From contig JAGQWR010000140.1 in assembly GCA_020437105.1 (NCBI GenBank), positions 1 to 40,582 on the forward strand: a stretch of DNA of 40,582 nucleotides. Direction: 5' to 3'. The first letter of the stretch is position 1, and each line of letters begins with the position of its first letter. Of the stretch, positions 7,763 through 15,561 are shown in pieces. Below the pieces are notes generated by a model. It saw only the letters and a program-made list of their open reading frames with translations. It was not told the origin of the DNA and ran no database searches. The DNA is from Saprospiraceae bacterium. GTDB lineage: Bacteria > Bacteroidota > Bacteroidia > Chitinophagales > Saprospiraceae. The position numbers were made by a program, and so were the translations under genes.

Positions 7763-9124
7763 ATGAAAAGAAGAGAAGCTCTTGAAAAGTTAACCCTGGC
7801 ATTTGGTGCCCTGGCATTTACACCATCGGCCTGGGCACGCACAGAAGATGGAACCCCGATTTTACTTCCTGATCCAAAAAAGAAAAAATCACTGGATCGT
7901 CCGATCACAGCCATTACGCTCGGTGCCGGAAACAGAGGGAATGTATATGGAGATTATGCAGTGGAATACCCGGGTGAACTGGATATCGTAGGTGTAGCCG
8001 AACCCATTGAAATCCGCCGGGAGCGGTATATGGAGAAACACCAGATCAAAAAAAAGCACGTTTTTAATACCTGGGAGGACGTCTTTAAAGTTGAAAAATT
8101 TGCAGATGCTGTGATTATTACAACTCCGGATGATCTGCATTATGGCCCCTGTATGGAGGCATTGAAAATGGGCTATGATGTGCTCCTGGAAAAACCGATC
8201 TCTCCTTCCGAACAGGAATGCCGCGATATCCTGGCACTAGCAACAGAAAAGAAACGGATTGTGGCTGTGTGCCATGTGCTCCGTTATGCGCCGTATTTTA
8301 TCAAATTACGGGAATTAATCCAGACCGGCATGCTCGGAGAAGTAGTGAGTATGCAGCATTTTGAACCGATTAACCACATACATATGAGCCATTCTTATGT
8401 GCGTGGCAATTGGCACAATTCTGCCAAAGGCACGCCGATTATTCTGGCAAAATCCTGCCACGATTTAGATATCGTAAAATGGATGCTGGGTAAATCCTGC
8501 ACCCATATCCAGGCATTTGGATCGCTTTCCTGGTTTAAAGAAAGCCATGCACCAACTGGCAGTACCAACAGGTGTACCGATGGTTGTGCGGTCGAAAAAG
8601 ATTGCCCCTATTCTGCCCTGAAAATTTATCACCGGGACCGTACCTACCTGCATCATTTTGACCTTCCTGAAGATAAAAGCCGCCACGGTGAGGTGATCAT
8701 GGACTACCTCAAAAACTCTGATTATGGCCGCTGCGTGTATCGGATGGATAATGATCAGGCAGATCACTATATCTGTAATATGTTGTTTGAGGAAGGGGTT
8801 ACGGCCAGCTTTAATATGGAAGCATTTACGTCTTATCACGGTCGGCGCACCCGTATCATGGGCAGTATGGGCGACATCGTTGGGGATATGACCAAATTCA
8901 GCTGGTATGATTTCAGGACCCGTGAAACAACCGAATGGGAACACGGCTCCGATAGTCATGGCGGCGGCGACTGGAATCTGGTCTCCGATTGGATTCAGGC
9001 TGTAGCGCATCAGGACGAATCCTTACTTACCAGCACCATAGGTGCTTCCATCGAGAGCCATGTCATGGGATTCAAAGCGGAAGAAAGCCGGAAAGGGAAG
9101 CAGGTGAAAGTTGTAGAGGTTTAG
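7763..9124 (+). CDS. Gfo/Idh/MocA family oxidoreductase with Tat-like signal
   Basis: A 453-residue NAD(P)-dependent oxidoreductase. The N-terminus MKRREALEKLTLAFGALAF has a twin-arginine-like motif followed by a hydrophobic stretch ending at an AWA cleavage-like site, so periplasmic export by Tat is likely. The Rossmann fold shows GAGNRG at 54-59, acidic E80 at the end of beta-2, and the family motif EKP at 143-145. The C-terminal half is the usual substrate-binding domain. A cysteine-rich insert around 269-285 (CTDGCAVEKDCPYSA) is notable and could bind metal. Family members oxidise, reduce or deglycosylate sugars and inositols; the substrate here is unknown. The gene ends in a long hairpin that begins right after the stop codon. 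Confidence 0.88.
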   Translation: MKRREALEKLTLAFGALAFTPSAWARTEDGTPILLPDPKKKKSLDRPITAITLGAGNRGNVYGDYAVEYPGELDIVGVAEPIEIRRERYMEKHQIKKKHVFNTWEDVFKVEKFADAVIITTPDDLHYGPCMEALKMGYDVLLEKPISPSEQECRDILALATEKKRIVAVCHVLRYAPYFIKLRELIQTGMLGEVVSMQHFEPINHIHMSHSYVRGNWHNSAKGTPIILAKSCHDLDIVKWMLGKSCTHIQAFGSLSWFKESHAPTGSTNRCTDGCAVEKDCPYSALKIYHRDRTYLHHFDLPEDKSRHGEVIMDYLKNSDYGRCVYRMDNDQADHYICNMLFEEGVTASFNMEAFTSYHGRRTRIMGSMGDIVGDMTKFSWYDFRTRETTEWEHGSDSHGGGDWNLVSDWIQAVAHQDESLLTSTIGASIESHVMGFKAEESRKGKQVKVVEV

Positions 9125-9170
9125 GAGTATGTTTGGTTATGCTTCCAAAAGCAAACCCAAACACACTCCT
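9123..9170. terminator. Long interrupted hairpin directly after a stop codon
   Basis: AGGAGT (9123-9128) pairs with ACTCCT (9165-9170), GTTTGG (9131-9136) with CCAAAC (9157-9162), and GCTT (9041+100 to 9144) with AAGC (9149-9152). The stem overlaps the stop codon of the oxidoreductase. No T run follows, so it may protect the 3' end of the mRNA or act as a weak terminator between the convergent genes. Confidence 0.5.
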
Positions 9171-9192
9171 GGGATTAGACCTCCTAAACCAC

Positions 9193-10941
9193 TTATGCTA
9201 CCTCTAGTTGTGGGCTTTCCACTAGTACACGTGGTTTTTCTGGAATGTTACACAAGGGTTTTTTCCGAAGTCTCCGTTTTTTAAATACGCCTTGCAATTC
9301 TAATTTTAAAAGCGTTGGGATTGGCAGACTTGTCATCATTTGTTGCTGCGCTTTGGTCGGTTTGGTTTTACCCCAAATTAATAGTCCAAGGAGCTGATCA
9401 GGTCTTCCAAAGTCGGCGTGTCTGGCCATCGGGTCTCCCCAGGAAAATAAGTTGTAGGGTAAAAACCACTGTTCGGAAAGGGCTTTGTAAATCGGTTTTG
9501 CGGCCTCTTCGTAGGAGATTTCGCCCGTTTCTGCTCGATCTAGTTGTGCGCTGTGCAGGTGATAAATTTCAGTCATTTCTTTGGAGAAACAAGTGCCTTT
9601 TCCATTATAGTGTACTTCCTCCAAGTCCAGCAGCGGACTAATATCCTTATTTTGCAGCGACAGAAAACAGCGTCTCAGCATATAGATAGCAGAAGCCAGT
9701 TCATTTCCAACCCATTGCTGTAAAAGGGCGTTCCACATGGTGTAATTTGCCATGCTTCGGTAAGCATTACTCACTAACAAATCCGTCACCTGCATTTGAT
9801 TAGTCTGCATGTCGTTCAGGTATTCGAATTTATCCATAGAGAAATCATCTGTGCGGAGTGCTTCCATTAATTTGGGAGCGAGCACATAAATAGATTCCAT
9901 GGTGCGAATAATGCCCCGGGAAAAGATCGGGTCGATAAAACTAAACCCATGGGATAATTGACAATAGCGGGGTCCGGCCGAATATTCAGATCCATATTGA
10001 ATGCGGTCGGTTCGGATAAAATCCATGGTAGGTGTAGCTTTTTCCATGTGCTTGGCCATACTCGGGTAGCGCTGGATAAAACGGAAGAACTCTTCTTTGG
10101 GGCTGATATCTTTATTCAGTGGATATTTTCGAGGGTCCAACATAAGACCGACACTGCAGCCGGTATTTTTTGTCCGGTCGTGGTTGTCAAACGGAATAAC
10201 CCACATCCAGCCGCCATCAAAGACATGGTGCAAAGTACCTTCATGCCATTTGGCACTATGTTTAGGGAAGGTGCCAGCTGCCACCAGGTCGTCGTAGGCC
10301 GGTACATTATCAAAATGCGAAAAGATAGCGCGGGAGTGGGTTTTTAAATCGTCCTTACCCAGGCGGTGATTTAATTTGTCTGCCAACGGAGATCGGAATC
10401 CGGCACCATCGACCAGGTACCTGCCTGTATATAAATTACCGGAATCTGTTGTCAGGCTTACGCCGAATGCATCTGATATTTCCAAATTTACCACCTCACA
10501 TTTTTCGAGGTAATCGGCACCGTATTTAATGGCAGTATTTAACAGGTATAAGTCTATATCTTCCCGGTATAAATGTGCTTCGTTGAGCAATTTCAAAATT
10601 GGCGGAATCAAACGATTTGATTCTTCCGGTTTTTGTACTTGTCCTTCCCGGTGATACAGAAATCCGAAGGTCAGTTTGGAGCCACATCGAGGCGAAACTT
10701 TGGTGGAAATCTCATCTAAGTTTGCCAGGTTTCCCAGTTCGGGAATGTTGTAAATTTGTCCTAATATCCAATACCAAAGCGTGGAGCGAAAGACCATTGA
10801 TTCGCCCACGGCAAATCGGGGGTGCGTTCCTTTTTCAACGATTAGGGTTTTAAACCCTTCTTTGGCAAGAATAGTTGCCAGTGTGGTGTTTCCTAATCCG
10901 GAGCCGAGTAAAATTACATCGTATTGATTTGTACTTTTCAT
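9193..10941 (-). CDS. Flavin-dependent halogenase-like FAD monooxygenase
   Basis: A 582-residue FAD-dependent enzyme. Motifs in order: the FAD-binding GSGLGN at 13-18, HPRFAVGES at 40-48, the halogenase signature WMWVIP at 245-250 (WxWxIP), and FIDPIFSRG at 335-343, matching the Fx.Px.Sx.G motif of flavin halogenases. WxWxIP is thought to block the normal monooxygenase route so that HOCl or HOBr forms and passes to a catalytic lysine. K89 in GSKLTF is a candidate for that lysine, but I could not align it. The C-terminal 200 residues are an alpha-helical extension of unknown role. The partner flavin reductase and biosynthetic genes are absent nearby, so the substrate may be free-standing. A non-halogenating relative remains possible. 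Confidence 0.72.
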   Translation of the reverse strand: MKSTNQYDVILLGSGLGNTTLATILAKEGFKTLIVEKGTHPRFAVGESMVFRSTLWYWILGQIYNIPELGNLANLDEISTKVSPRCGSKLTFGFLYHREGQVQKPEESNRLIPPILKLLNEAHLYREDIDLYLLNTAIKYGADYLEKCEVVNLEISDAFGVSLTTDSGNLYTGRYLVDGAGFRSPLADKLNHRLGKDDLKTHSRAIFSHFDNVPAYDDLVAAGTFPKHSAKWHEGTLHHVFDGGWMWVIPFDNHDRTKNTGCSVGLMLDPRKYPLNKDISPKEEFFRFIQRYPSMAKHMEKATPTMDFIRTDRIQYGSEYSAGPRYCQLSHGFSFIDPIFSRGIIRTMESIYVLAPKLMEALRTDDFSMDKFEYLNDMQTNQMQVTDLLVSNAYRSMANYTMWNALLQQWVGNELASAIYMLRRCFLSLQNKDISPLLDLEEVHYNGKGTCFSKEMTEIYHLHSAQLDRAETGEISYEEAAKPIYKALSEQWFLPYNLFSWGDPMARHADFGRPDQLLGLLIWGKTKPTKAQQQMMTSLPIPTLLKLELQGVFKKRRLRKKPLCNIPEKPRVLVESPQLEVA

Positions 10942-11134
10942 GGTGGAGGAAGTTGATAGAAAGATTGAAAAAGGTTAATGGAGATGGCCGGTAATTATGA
11001 AGCAAGTTCCGGGAAGGAATAGAAAAGAAAAATCAAGAGAAATCAAAAAGTGTAAAAAATTGTAAATTAATGGATTGATGATATGGTAAATGCAGTGGTT
11101 CGTACGTTCATAATTCTAATAAAACCCTTGGTTC

Positions 11135-11587
11135 ATGCTAAAAATGATTGTTTTTGTCCCCTTATTAGCCTTTTTTACGTTTATAGCGCCTACATACGGC
11201 CAAGAGGTTTTGCCTTGGTTAGAAGGCCATTGGGAAGGGGTAGGCTATCAGGTACCAACAGATTCCCATTGGGAGATTGAATTGACCTTTGATTCCCTGA
11301 ATGCCCAACTATTAATTGAATACCCCAGCCTTTCCTGTAGCGGGCACTGGGAATTAGTCGATAGCCGGGAAGGGTATGCCGAGTTTGTCGAGCGGATCAC
11401 CGAAGGTGTAGATAAATGTGATAACGGCGGCAAAGTGGTGGTTACTCAAATTGATTCTGAATACCTGAGTGTGGCCTATTTTTTGCCTGAATATTATGAC
11501 GGGGTAGTTGCCCAGGCTGTACTCCGGAAGATTCAGGTGGTAAAGGTGAAAATTCCCGTACCGAGTGGGAAGGTGAAAAGGACTTAA
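11135..11587 (+). CDS. Small secreted protein, lipocalin-like or DUF-type beta protein
   Basis: A 150-residue protein with a Sec signal peptide (MLKMIVFVPLLAFFTFIAPTYG, cleavage near residue 22; Met4 is an alternative start). The mature part begins LPWLEGHWEGVGYQ, the kind of WLxGxWxG opening common in small lipocalin-like periplasmic proteins of Bacteroidota. The rest looks like alternating beta strands. Two cysteines (CSGHW and KCDNGG regions) could form a disulfide. I cannot name the family or a ligand. The gene is divergent from the halogenase-like gene and convergent with the beta-helix protein gene, with only 34 bases between the stop codons. Confidence 0.7.
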   Translation: MLKMIVFVPLLAFFTFIAPTYGQEVLPWLEGHWEGVGYQVPTDSHWEIELTFDSLNAQLLIEYPSLSCSGHWELVDSREGYAEFVERITEGVDKCDNGGKVVVTQIDSEYLSVAYFLPEYYDGVVAQAVLRKIQVVKVKIPVPSGKVKRT

Positions 11588-11621
11588 GGTTTATCAGGCT
11601 TTAATTGACAAGAGTAATCAA

Positions 11622-13412
11622 TTACTTAACTAAAGAAAATGGTTTGTTTAGTCGATTTCCGTCCTCCAATTTGATGGAAAACATATAGAAACCATTTTGG
11701 AGCCTCATTAAATCGAGCTTGCGCGGTAAGGTAGATCCGGATAAGCGTATGCTGCCGTCAATTCCTATTATTTCCCAATATTCAACGGAAGTTGCTATTT
11801 GGGACCTAAAGAATAGCTGTCCTTTTGATGGATTAGGATATAACTCAAAGCTGTCTTCGGGAATAATAAAATCAATATCAGTAGTAAGGGCTTGTACAGG
11901 TGGCGCAAAATCTGCATTTGTACATGCTGTATATGCTTTTTCCTGGTAGCGTGCAAAAGCCTCATTTATCACAGTTCCGAGATCGTGCGGAACACCAATG
12001 GCCGGCCAGGCATCCGGGATTTGAAAATAGACTGGAATAGAATCCATATAATAGGATGCATCATCCAAGAATTGAGTACCTGCAGGCTCTATGTCACCTT
12101 GGATATTATTTCCAAATAGAAAATGATCCGAACCGTAAATTAAAAAAAGGCTCAAATCATTGCTAATCTCATTTCCAATTAAATTTTGAGCAGTAGGGGC
12201 AGGGTCTGATCCCATTATCAGGCCATAACCTTCTGCCCGGTTTCGGAAGAAGGTGTTCATTGGTCCCTGAGCCCCATGAGAATCGTCGATTACAATATTT
12301 TGTACGATGTTGCCTTCCAGTAAATTTGCATAAGGATAATTGCCGTGCAGCACCAGATCACCTGCTGCATTGTTAGGGAAGCCCGGTTGGTCCCAGTAGG
12401 GATTGACAGAATAGTTGTAGCTGACTACATTGCCGTTTGCTCCTGCCTGCAAGAGCATGGAATGTCGGAGATTATTGAAAATATTATTTTCTACCACGCA
12501 TTCACCTGCACTATAATGAAGGGCTACGCCATAACCTTTGCCATCACCTCCATAATTAAATGCATGGTGGAAATAGCTGCCTTTAATCTCAATATTTGTA
12601 CTCCGGGCAATTTCTACGTGTGCAAAATCACAGTAATCACTTTCAACACATTTTACCCAACAATTGGCAGCTATATGGAAAAATATATTACTATTTTTTT
12701 CGGCTGGTTCATCTAATCGAATAATCCCGAGTTGTTCGATTCCAACCATTCTGCGTGGTCTGAGGAGACTTACTCTGGGGAAGTCGCCCAGGTTGTAAGC
12801 TCTGCGAAAAGGGCTTCTGAAACGCAGGCTGGAAGCAGATACATTCGTAACCTGGTTAATTTGTCCGGTTGTATATTTTGCCCAGGATGATTCAACCTTC
12901 GCTGTATCCAGATCATACACCAACACATAATCTCCCTGCTGAAACTGGGCCGTGCCTGCTACATCCAGCTTGTTATCGTTGCGAATAATTGATTTGGTTA
13001 CCTGCGACTCCAAATTAGTTTCTTCGCCAATAATCTGTATGGCATAGTCAGCTGTTTGCAGGTCAAATAGCAATTTTGTTTGATTTGCTCCGGCACCCCG
13101 AATAATGAATCGATCAGGTAAAACCAGTGGTTCATCAAAACGGTAATCCCCTTCCGGGAAAAATAAAATACCGGAGCCACCATTCAAAAAGGCAAGTGCA
13201 TTCGCGAAAGCGGCATTATTACTTGATGAGCCATCATTAATTCCTCCAAAATCCAGAATGTTTAGCTGCGACCAGTTTCCCGGAGACTCGGTGCAGCCAG
13301 CTAATGACCAATCTACTCTTGACTCCTCTGGCAGTACCTGAGCTGTTCCGAAACAAAATGATCCCAGAAACAGCATTCCACTTAACAGAAACCTGTATGT
13401 ATAAAATGACAT
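11622..13412 (-). CDS. T9SS-secreted right-handed beta-helix protein (pectate lyase 3-like)
   Basis: A 596-residue secreted protein. The ATG at 13412 gives MSFYTYRFLLSGMLFLGSF, a normal signal peptide; an upstream in-frame TTG is less likely. Residues about 45-115 carry the Pectate_lyase_3 type opening (ILDFGGINDGSSSNNAAF, FFPEGDYRFDEPLVLPD, GAGANQTKLLFD), which starts right-handed beta-helix proteins. The middle shows repeating N/V-rich strands such as VENNIFNNLRHS and NVVSYNYSVN. The C-terminus (about 520-596) is a T9SS type-A sorting domain beginning FELYPNPSKGQLFF. In related proteins the beta-helix binds or cleaves polysaccharide, but I cannot identify catalytic residues. Extracellular polysaccharide handling is an inference. 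Confidence 0.85.
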   Translation of the reverse strand: MSFYTYRFLLSGMLFLGSFCFGTAQVLPEESRVDWSLAGCTESPGNWSQLNILDFGGINDGSSSNNAAFANALAFLNGGSGILFFPEGDYRFDEPLVLPDRFIIRGAGANQTKLLFDLQTADYAIQIIGEETNLESQVTKSIIRNDNKLDVAGTAQFQQGDYVLVYDLDTAKVESSWAKYTTGQINQVTNVSASSLRFRSPFRRAYNLGDFPRVSLLRPRRMVGIEQLGIIRLDEPAEKNSNIFFHIAANCWVKCVESDYCDFAHVEIARSTNIEIKGSYFHHAFNYGGDGKGYGVALHYSAGECVVENNIFNNLRHSMLLQAGANGNVVSYNYSVNPYWDQPGFPNNAAGDLVLHGNYPYANLLEGNIVQNIVIDDSHGAQGPMNTFFRNRAEGYGLIMGSDPAPTAQNLIGNEISNDLSLFLIYGSDHFLFGNNIQGDIEPAGTQFLDDASYYMDSIPVYFQIPDAWPAIGVPHDLGTVINEAFARYQEKAYTACTNADFAPPVQALTTDIDFIIPEDSFELYPNPSKGQLFFRSQIATSVEYWEIIGIDGSIRLSGSTLPRKLDLMRLQNGFYMFSIKLEDGNRLNKPFSLVK

Positions 13413-13514
13413 CAACTTAACTTGTGATTTGAACCCTATTAGAATAAGGCAAATTTGTGGGGAGCGCCACGAAGATAGTTATTAATTATTAATATGTATG
13501 TACATGAAATAGTT

Positions 13515-13567
13515 ATACCCGGGCGCAATTGGTTGGGGAAATAGTAGAACCAGACAACCTCGGGTAT
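13515..13567. repeat. Compound inverted repeat upstream of the acidic coiled-coil gene
   Basis: ATACCCG (13515-13521) is the exact reverse complement of CGGGTAT (13561-13567), and an inner pair GGTTG (13531-13535) / CAACC (13555-13559) stacks inside it. The left arm also resembles the repeat ends at 1-23 and 40561-40582 (TATACCCG...TGGTT). It could be a leader hairpin of the next gene, an operator, or a short repeat remnant. Confidence 0.4.
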
Positions 13568-13613
13568 TTTGTGTTGTCATTCAAAGACAAACTATAAATT
13601 AAACGATCACCTT

Positions 13614-14069
13614 ATGAAAAAATTAATTCTATTTAGCCTGGTTGCCTGTTTGTTTTCCACGGTATCGATCGCTCAGACAGAGGCCGAAAAACAGCAAATT
13701 CTGGAAGATGTCAATAAAGAGATGCAGCAACTACAGCTGGACCTCGCTGACATGATGAAAGAGCTTCAAACGGAACTTTCTAATATGGAAATTGACCTTT
13801 CCGGGTTAGATGAATTATCTGAAATTGATTGGGAAGAATATGTCAATGACGAGGAAGCATTAGCCTACTTTGATTCTGATGCATTCAGGCAGGAGATGGA
13901 TGAGGTGCAAAAAGAAGTAGCCCGCGCCATGGAGGAGGTAAAGGAAGAATTGAAACGGGTTGAAAATATTGATATAGAAGAGGTTAACCGGGAGATAGAA
14001 GAAGCAATGAAAGAGGTGGAGCGGGAATTATCCCAATTGAAAGAAAAGGATAAAGACAAAGAGAAATAA
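13614..14069 (+). CDS. Secreted acidic coiled-coil protein
   Basis: A 151-residue protein starting at MKKLILFSLVACLFSTVS, a clear Sec signal peptide cleaved near IAQ (residue 21). An in-frame TTG 45 bases upstream would add an implausible leader. The mature protein is strongly acidic and heptad-like: two helical stretches (about 23-60 and 84-151) with many Glu, Lys and Gln, separated by an acidic loop DLSGLDELSEIDWEEYVN. It ends in a charged tail KEKDKDKEK. It should form an extended periplasmic coiled coil. There are no cysteines in the mature part and no enzymatic motif. A hairpin terminator follows. Function unknown. Confidence 0.78.
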   Translation: MKKLILFSLVACLFSTVSIAQTEAEKQQILEDVNKEMQQLQLDLADMMKELQTELSNMEIDLSGLDELSEIDWEEYVNDEEALAYFDSDAFRQEMDEVQKEVARAMEEVKEELKRVENIDIEEVNREIEEAMKEVERELSQLKEKDKDKEK

Positions 14070-14096
14070 TAAGAGGCCTGAAATCACCAAATGCGA

Positions 14097-14135
14097 AAGC
14101 CCGTACCCAAGTTTTGGGCGCGGGCTTTTCATTTT
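14097..14135. terminator. Terminator between convergent genes
   Basis: Outer stem AAAGCC (14097-14102) / GGCTTT (14123-14128) and inner stem CCCAA (14106-14110) / TTGGG (14114-14118), followed by TTTTCATTTTT. It serves the coiled-coil gene and possibly the zinc-ribbon lipoprotein gene on the other strand. Confidence 0.75.
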
Positions 14136-14154
14136 TCCTTAAAATTATTAATTA

Positions 14155-14592
14155 TTACTGGTGATAAAGTGCATTATGGGCCAGAGGGGATCCGCAAACA
14201 CTACAAGGCCCTTCAGCTCCACCACCGCCGGCACAACCATTGTTGCATACATAGTGCCAAACACCCTTGGCATTCTGTGGAGGATCTTTTGGTGTAACGT
14301 TTTGTTGTATGATAGGGCTCTCCTGGTTTGAATTTGCCGGCTGACTTTGGGCCTGGTTTTCTGGTAAATCATGCCATGCCTGGTTATGGGCAAGCTGAGT
14401 CTGACAGGTACTGCAGACGCCCTGCGCATCGCTTCCGCCCTCTGGGTGATTATTGGGGCAGGTGTAGTGCCAAACCTTGGAGGCTACATTGCTGCTTGCA
14501 ACATCTGTATCCGGGCCTTCGGTTTGAGTAGCATCAGAACCGCAGTCTAAAAAAAAGAAAGAAAGAACAAATAGTAAGAATAGATTCTTCAT
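14155..14592 (-). CDS. Lipoprotein with two zinc-ribbon-like repeats
   Basis: A 145-residue lipoprotein. The N-terminus MKNLFLLFVLSFFFLDC has a lipobox-like stretch ending at Cys17. Two repeats follow, near residues 40-75 and 109-145, of the form VWHY-C-x(3-8)-C/H ... C-xx-C-xx-x-LAHN-xx-x-H. The first has YTCPNNHPEGG, CSTCQ and LAHNQAWH; the second YVCNNGCAGGG, CSVCG and LAHNALYH. They resemble heavy-metal-binding or zinc-ribbon domains in which Cys and His hold one metal. A Gln/Asn/Pro-rich linker joins them. It lies downstream of the four toxin-like genes on the same strand with an 81-base gap, but nothing shows it belongs to that transcript. The metal and role are unknown. Confidence 0.75.
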   Translation of the reverse strand: MKNLFLLFVLSFFFLDCGSDATQTEGPDTDVASSNVASKVWHYTCPNNHPEGGSDAQGVCSTCQTQLAHNQAWHDLPENQAQSQPANSNQESPIIQQNVTPKDPPQNAKGVWHYVCNNGCAGGGGAEGPCSVCGSPLAHNALYHQ

Positions 14593-14673
14593 GAGATAAA
14601 TGTATAGTTGGAAAAATGGTATTGGAGTGTAAAGTACGCATTTTTCAATTTACATTGATCCCTGTCCTCCTGT

Positions 14674-15498
14674 TTAGGCTGGTAGCGATGCTATAAAGTT
14701 TTGAGCATCCATTGCTACTTGTTGCCAATCAGATTGCGCTACATCAAAAGATCCATCAACTTCAAACGGATTATTGTTAAAAGCAACCGAATCTATTTTG
14801 GTGTTGGCATTATCAAATTCTGATGTAAGTGTCGATAAGGTACCGGCTACATCACTGAAACATTGAAATGCTGTGTTGAAATTATTCCAATTGAAGGTGT
14901 TTTCAAATTGGATCATTGAATTATAAATATTTTGAGCATCCTGGTTGGGATCCTGATAATTTTTCGGATCAAATTTTTCCTTTACCAAGGCAACAGCTGC
15001 CAGAAAAACAGTACCCCCACTTAGTTCGTAATTTGTTTGTTGTGCATCAATATTCAGATTCTGGATGATATTTGAAAGGGCATAAGCAGCATCACCAAGC
15101 GTTTTTACGGTAGCCTTAAACTGCGAAATATCGCCCGGGCTATAAGTCCCGTTTTGGAATTTGGGCGAAACCTGCTGGAGTTGAGTGATCCCGGCTGGTA
15201 TGGTGGTGGCTCCAAATGTATTTATATGCTGTGCTAATAATTTCAGGTTTGGATAATCTGAGCTTACCCACCTGGCTGCAAACTGCTTAAGAGTACTAAA
15301 ATCAAAATTGTCCGGATTGTAAATCTGGTTAGTCGGCGCAAGTGCCCAGCCTATGTAATTATCAATGTCATAATCAACATTGGCAATGGCAGTCAGGAAA
15401 GTATTTACATTCTCCCAAACAGCTATTGGTATTATAAATGGGGATGAAGTTGGATCTGCCAGACTACCCGGACTGAAATCTATTTTTATTATATCCAT
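14674..15498 (-). CDS. Toxin cassette gene 4: soluble all-alpha component, paralogue of gene 3
   Basis: A 274-residue protein with no signal peptide, no membrane segment and no T9SS tag. It is a paralogue of the gene just upstream; about half the residues match. Shared stretches include MDIIKI at the start, VWENVNTFL (about 28-36), QQVSPKF (about 108-114), NQ-AQN, QFEN-F-WNN-NT, NNPFEVDG near 239-246 and DAQ-F--SLPA at the end. The composition (Gln, Asn, Ala, few charged patches) suggests a helical bundle. I do not recognise a named family. Its position, fourth in a cassette led by two pore-forming toxin-like proteins, suggests a partner or assembly component. A hairpin separates it from gene 3, so expression may differ. 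Confidence 0.72.
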   Translation of the reverse strand: MDIIKIDFSPGSLADPTSSPFIIPIAVWENVNTFLTAIANVDYDIDNYIGWALAPTNQIYNPDNFDFSTLKQFAARWVSSDYPNLKLLAQHINTFGATTIPAGITQLQQVSPKFQNGTYSPGDISQFKATVKTLGDAAYALSNIIQNLNIDAQQTNYELSGGTVFLAAVALVKEKFDPKNYQDPNQDAQNIYNSMIQFENTFNWNNFNTAFQCFSDVAGTLSTLTSEFDNANTKIDSVAFNNNPFEVDGSFDVAQSDWQQVAMDAQNFIASLPA

Positions 15499-15516
15499 GG
15501 TGTTCGAGTTTATTAA

Positions 15517-15553
15517 GGAGGATTTCCGCTGGTAACACCAGTAGAAATCCTCC
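15517..15553 (-). terminator. Strong hairpin between toxin cassette genes 3 and 4
   Basis: GGAGGATTTC (15517-15526) pairs with GAAATCCTCC (15544-15553). An inner stem CTGGT (15529-15533) / ACCAG (15537-15541) closes a 3-base loop. It sits 9 bases after the gene 3 stop codon and 19 bases before the gene 4 start. On the minus strand it is followed by TTAATAAA rather than a T run, so it is more likely a partial terminator or an RNA-stabilising structure. Confidence 0.65.
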
Positions 15554-15561
15554 GGGATAAA

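Noticed and set aside
8465..9010. 181-codon frame antisense to the Gfo/Idh/MocA gene
   Set aside because: It is a shadow of a strongly supported gene with clear motifs; the antisense translation has no recognisable domain.
9958..10347. 129-codon frame antisense to the halogenase-like gene
   Set aside because: It overlaps the WMWVIP-coding region of the real gene and lacks any domain or regulatory context.
13413..13415. TTG start for the beta-helix protein
   Set aside because: The next codon is an ATG with a normal signal peptide; TTG starts are rare in Bacteroidota.
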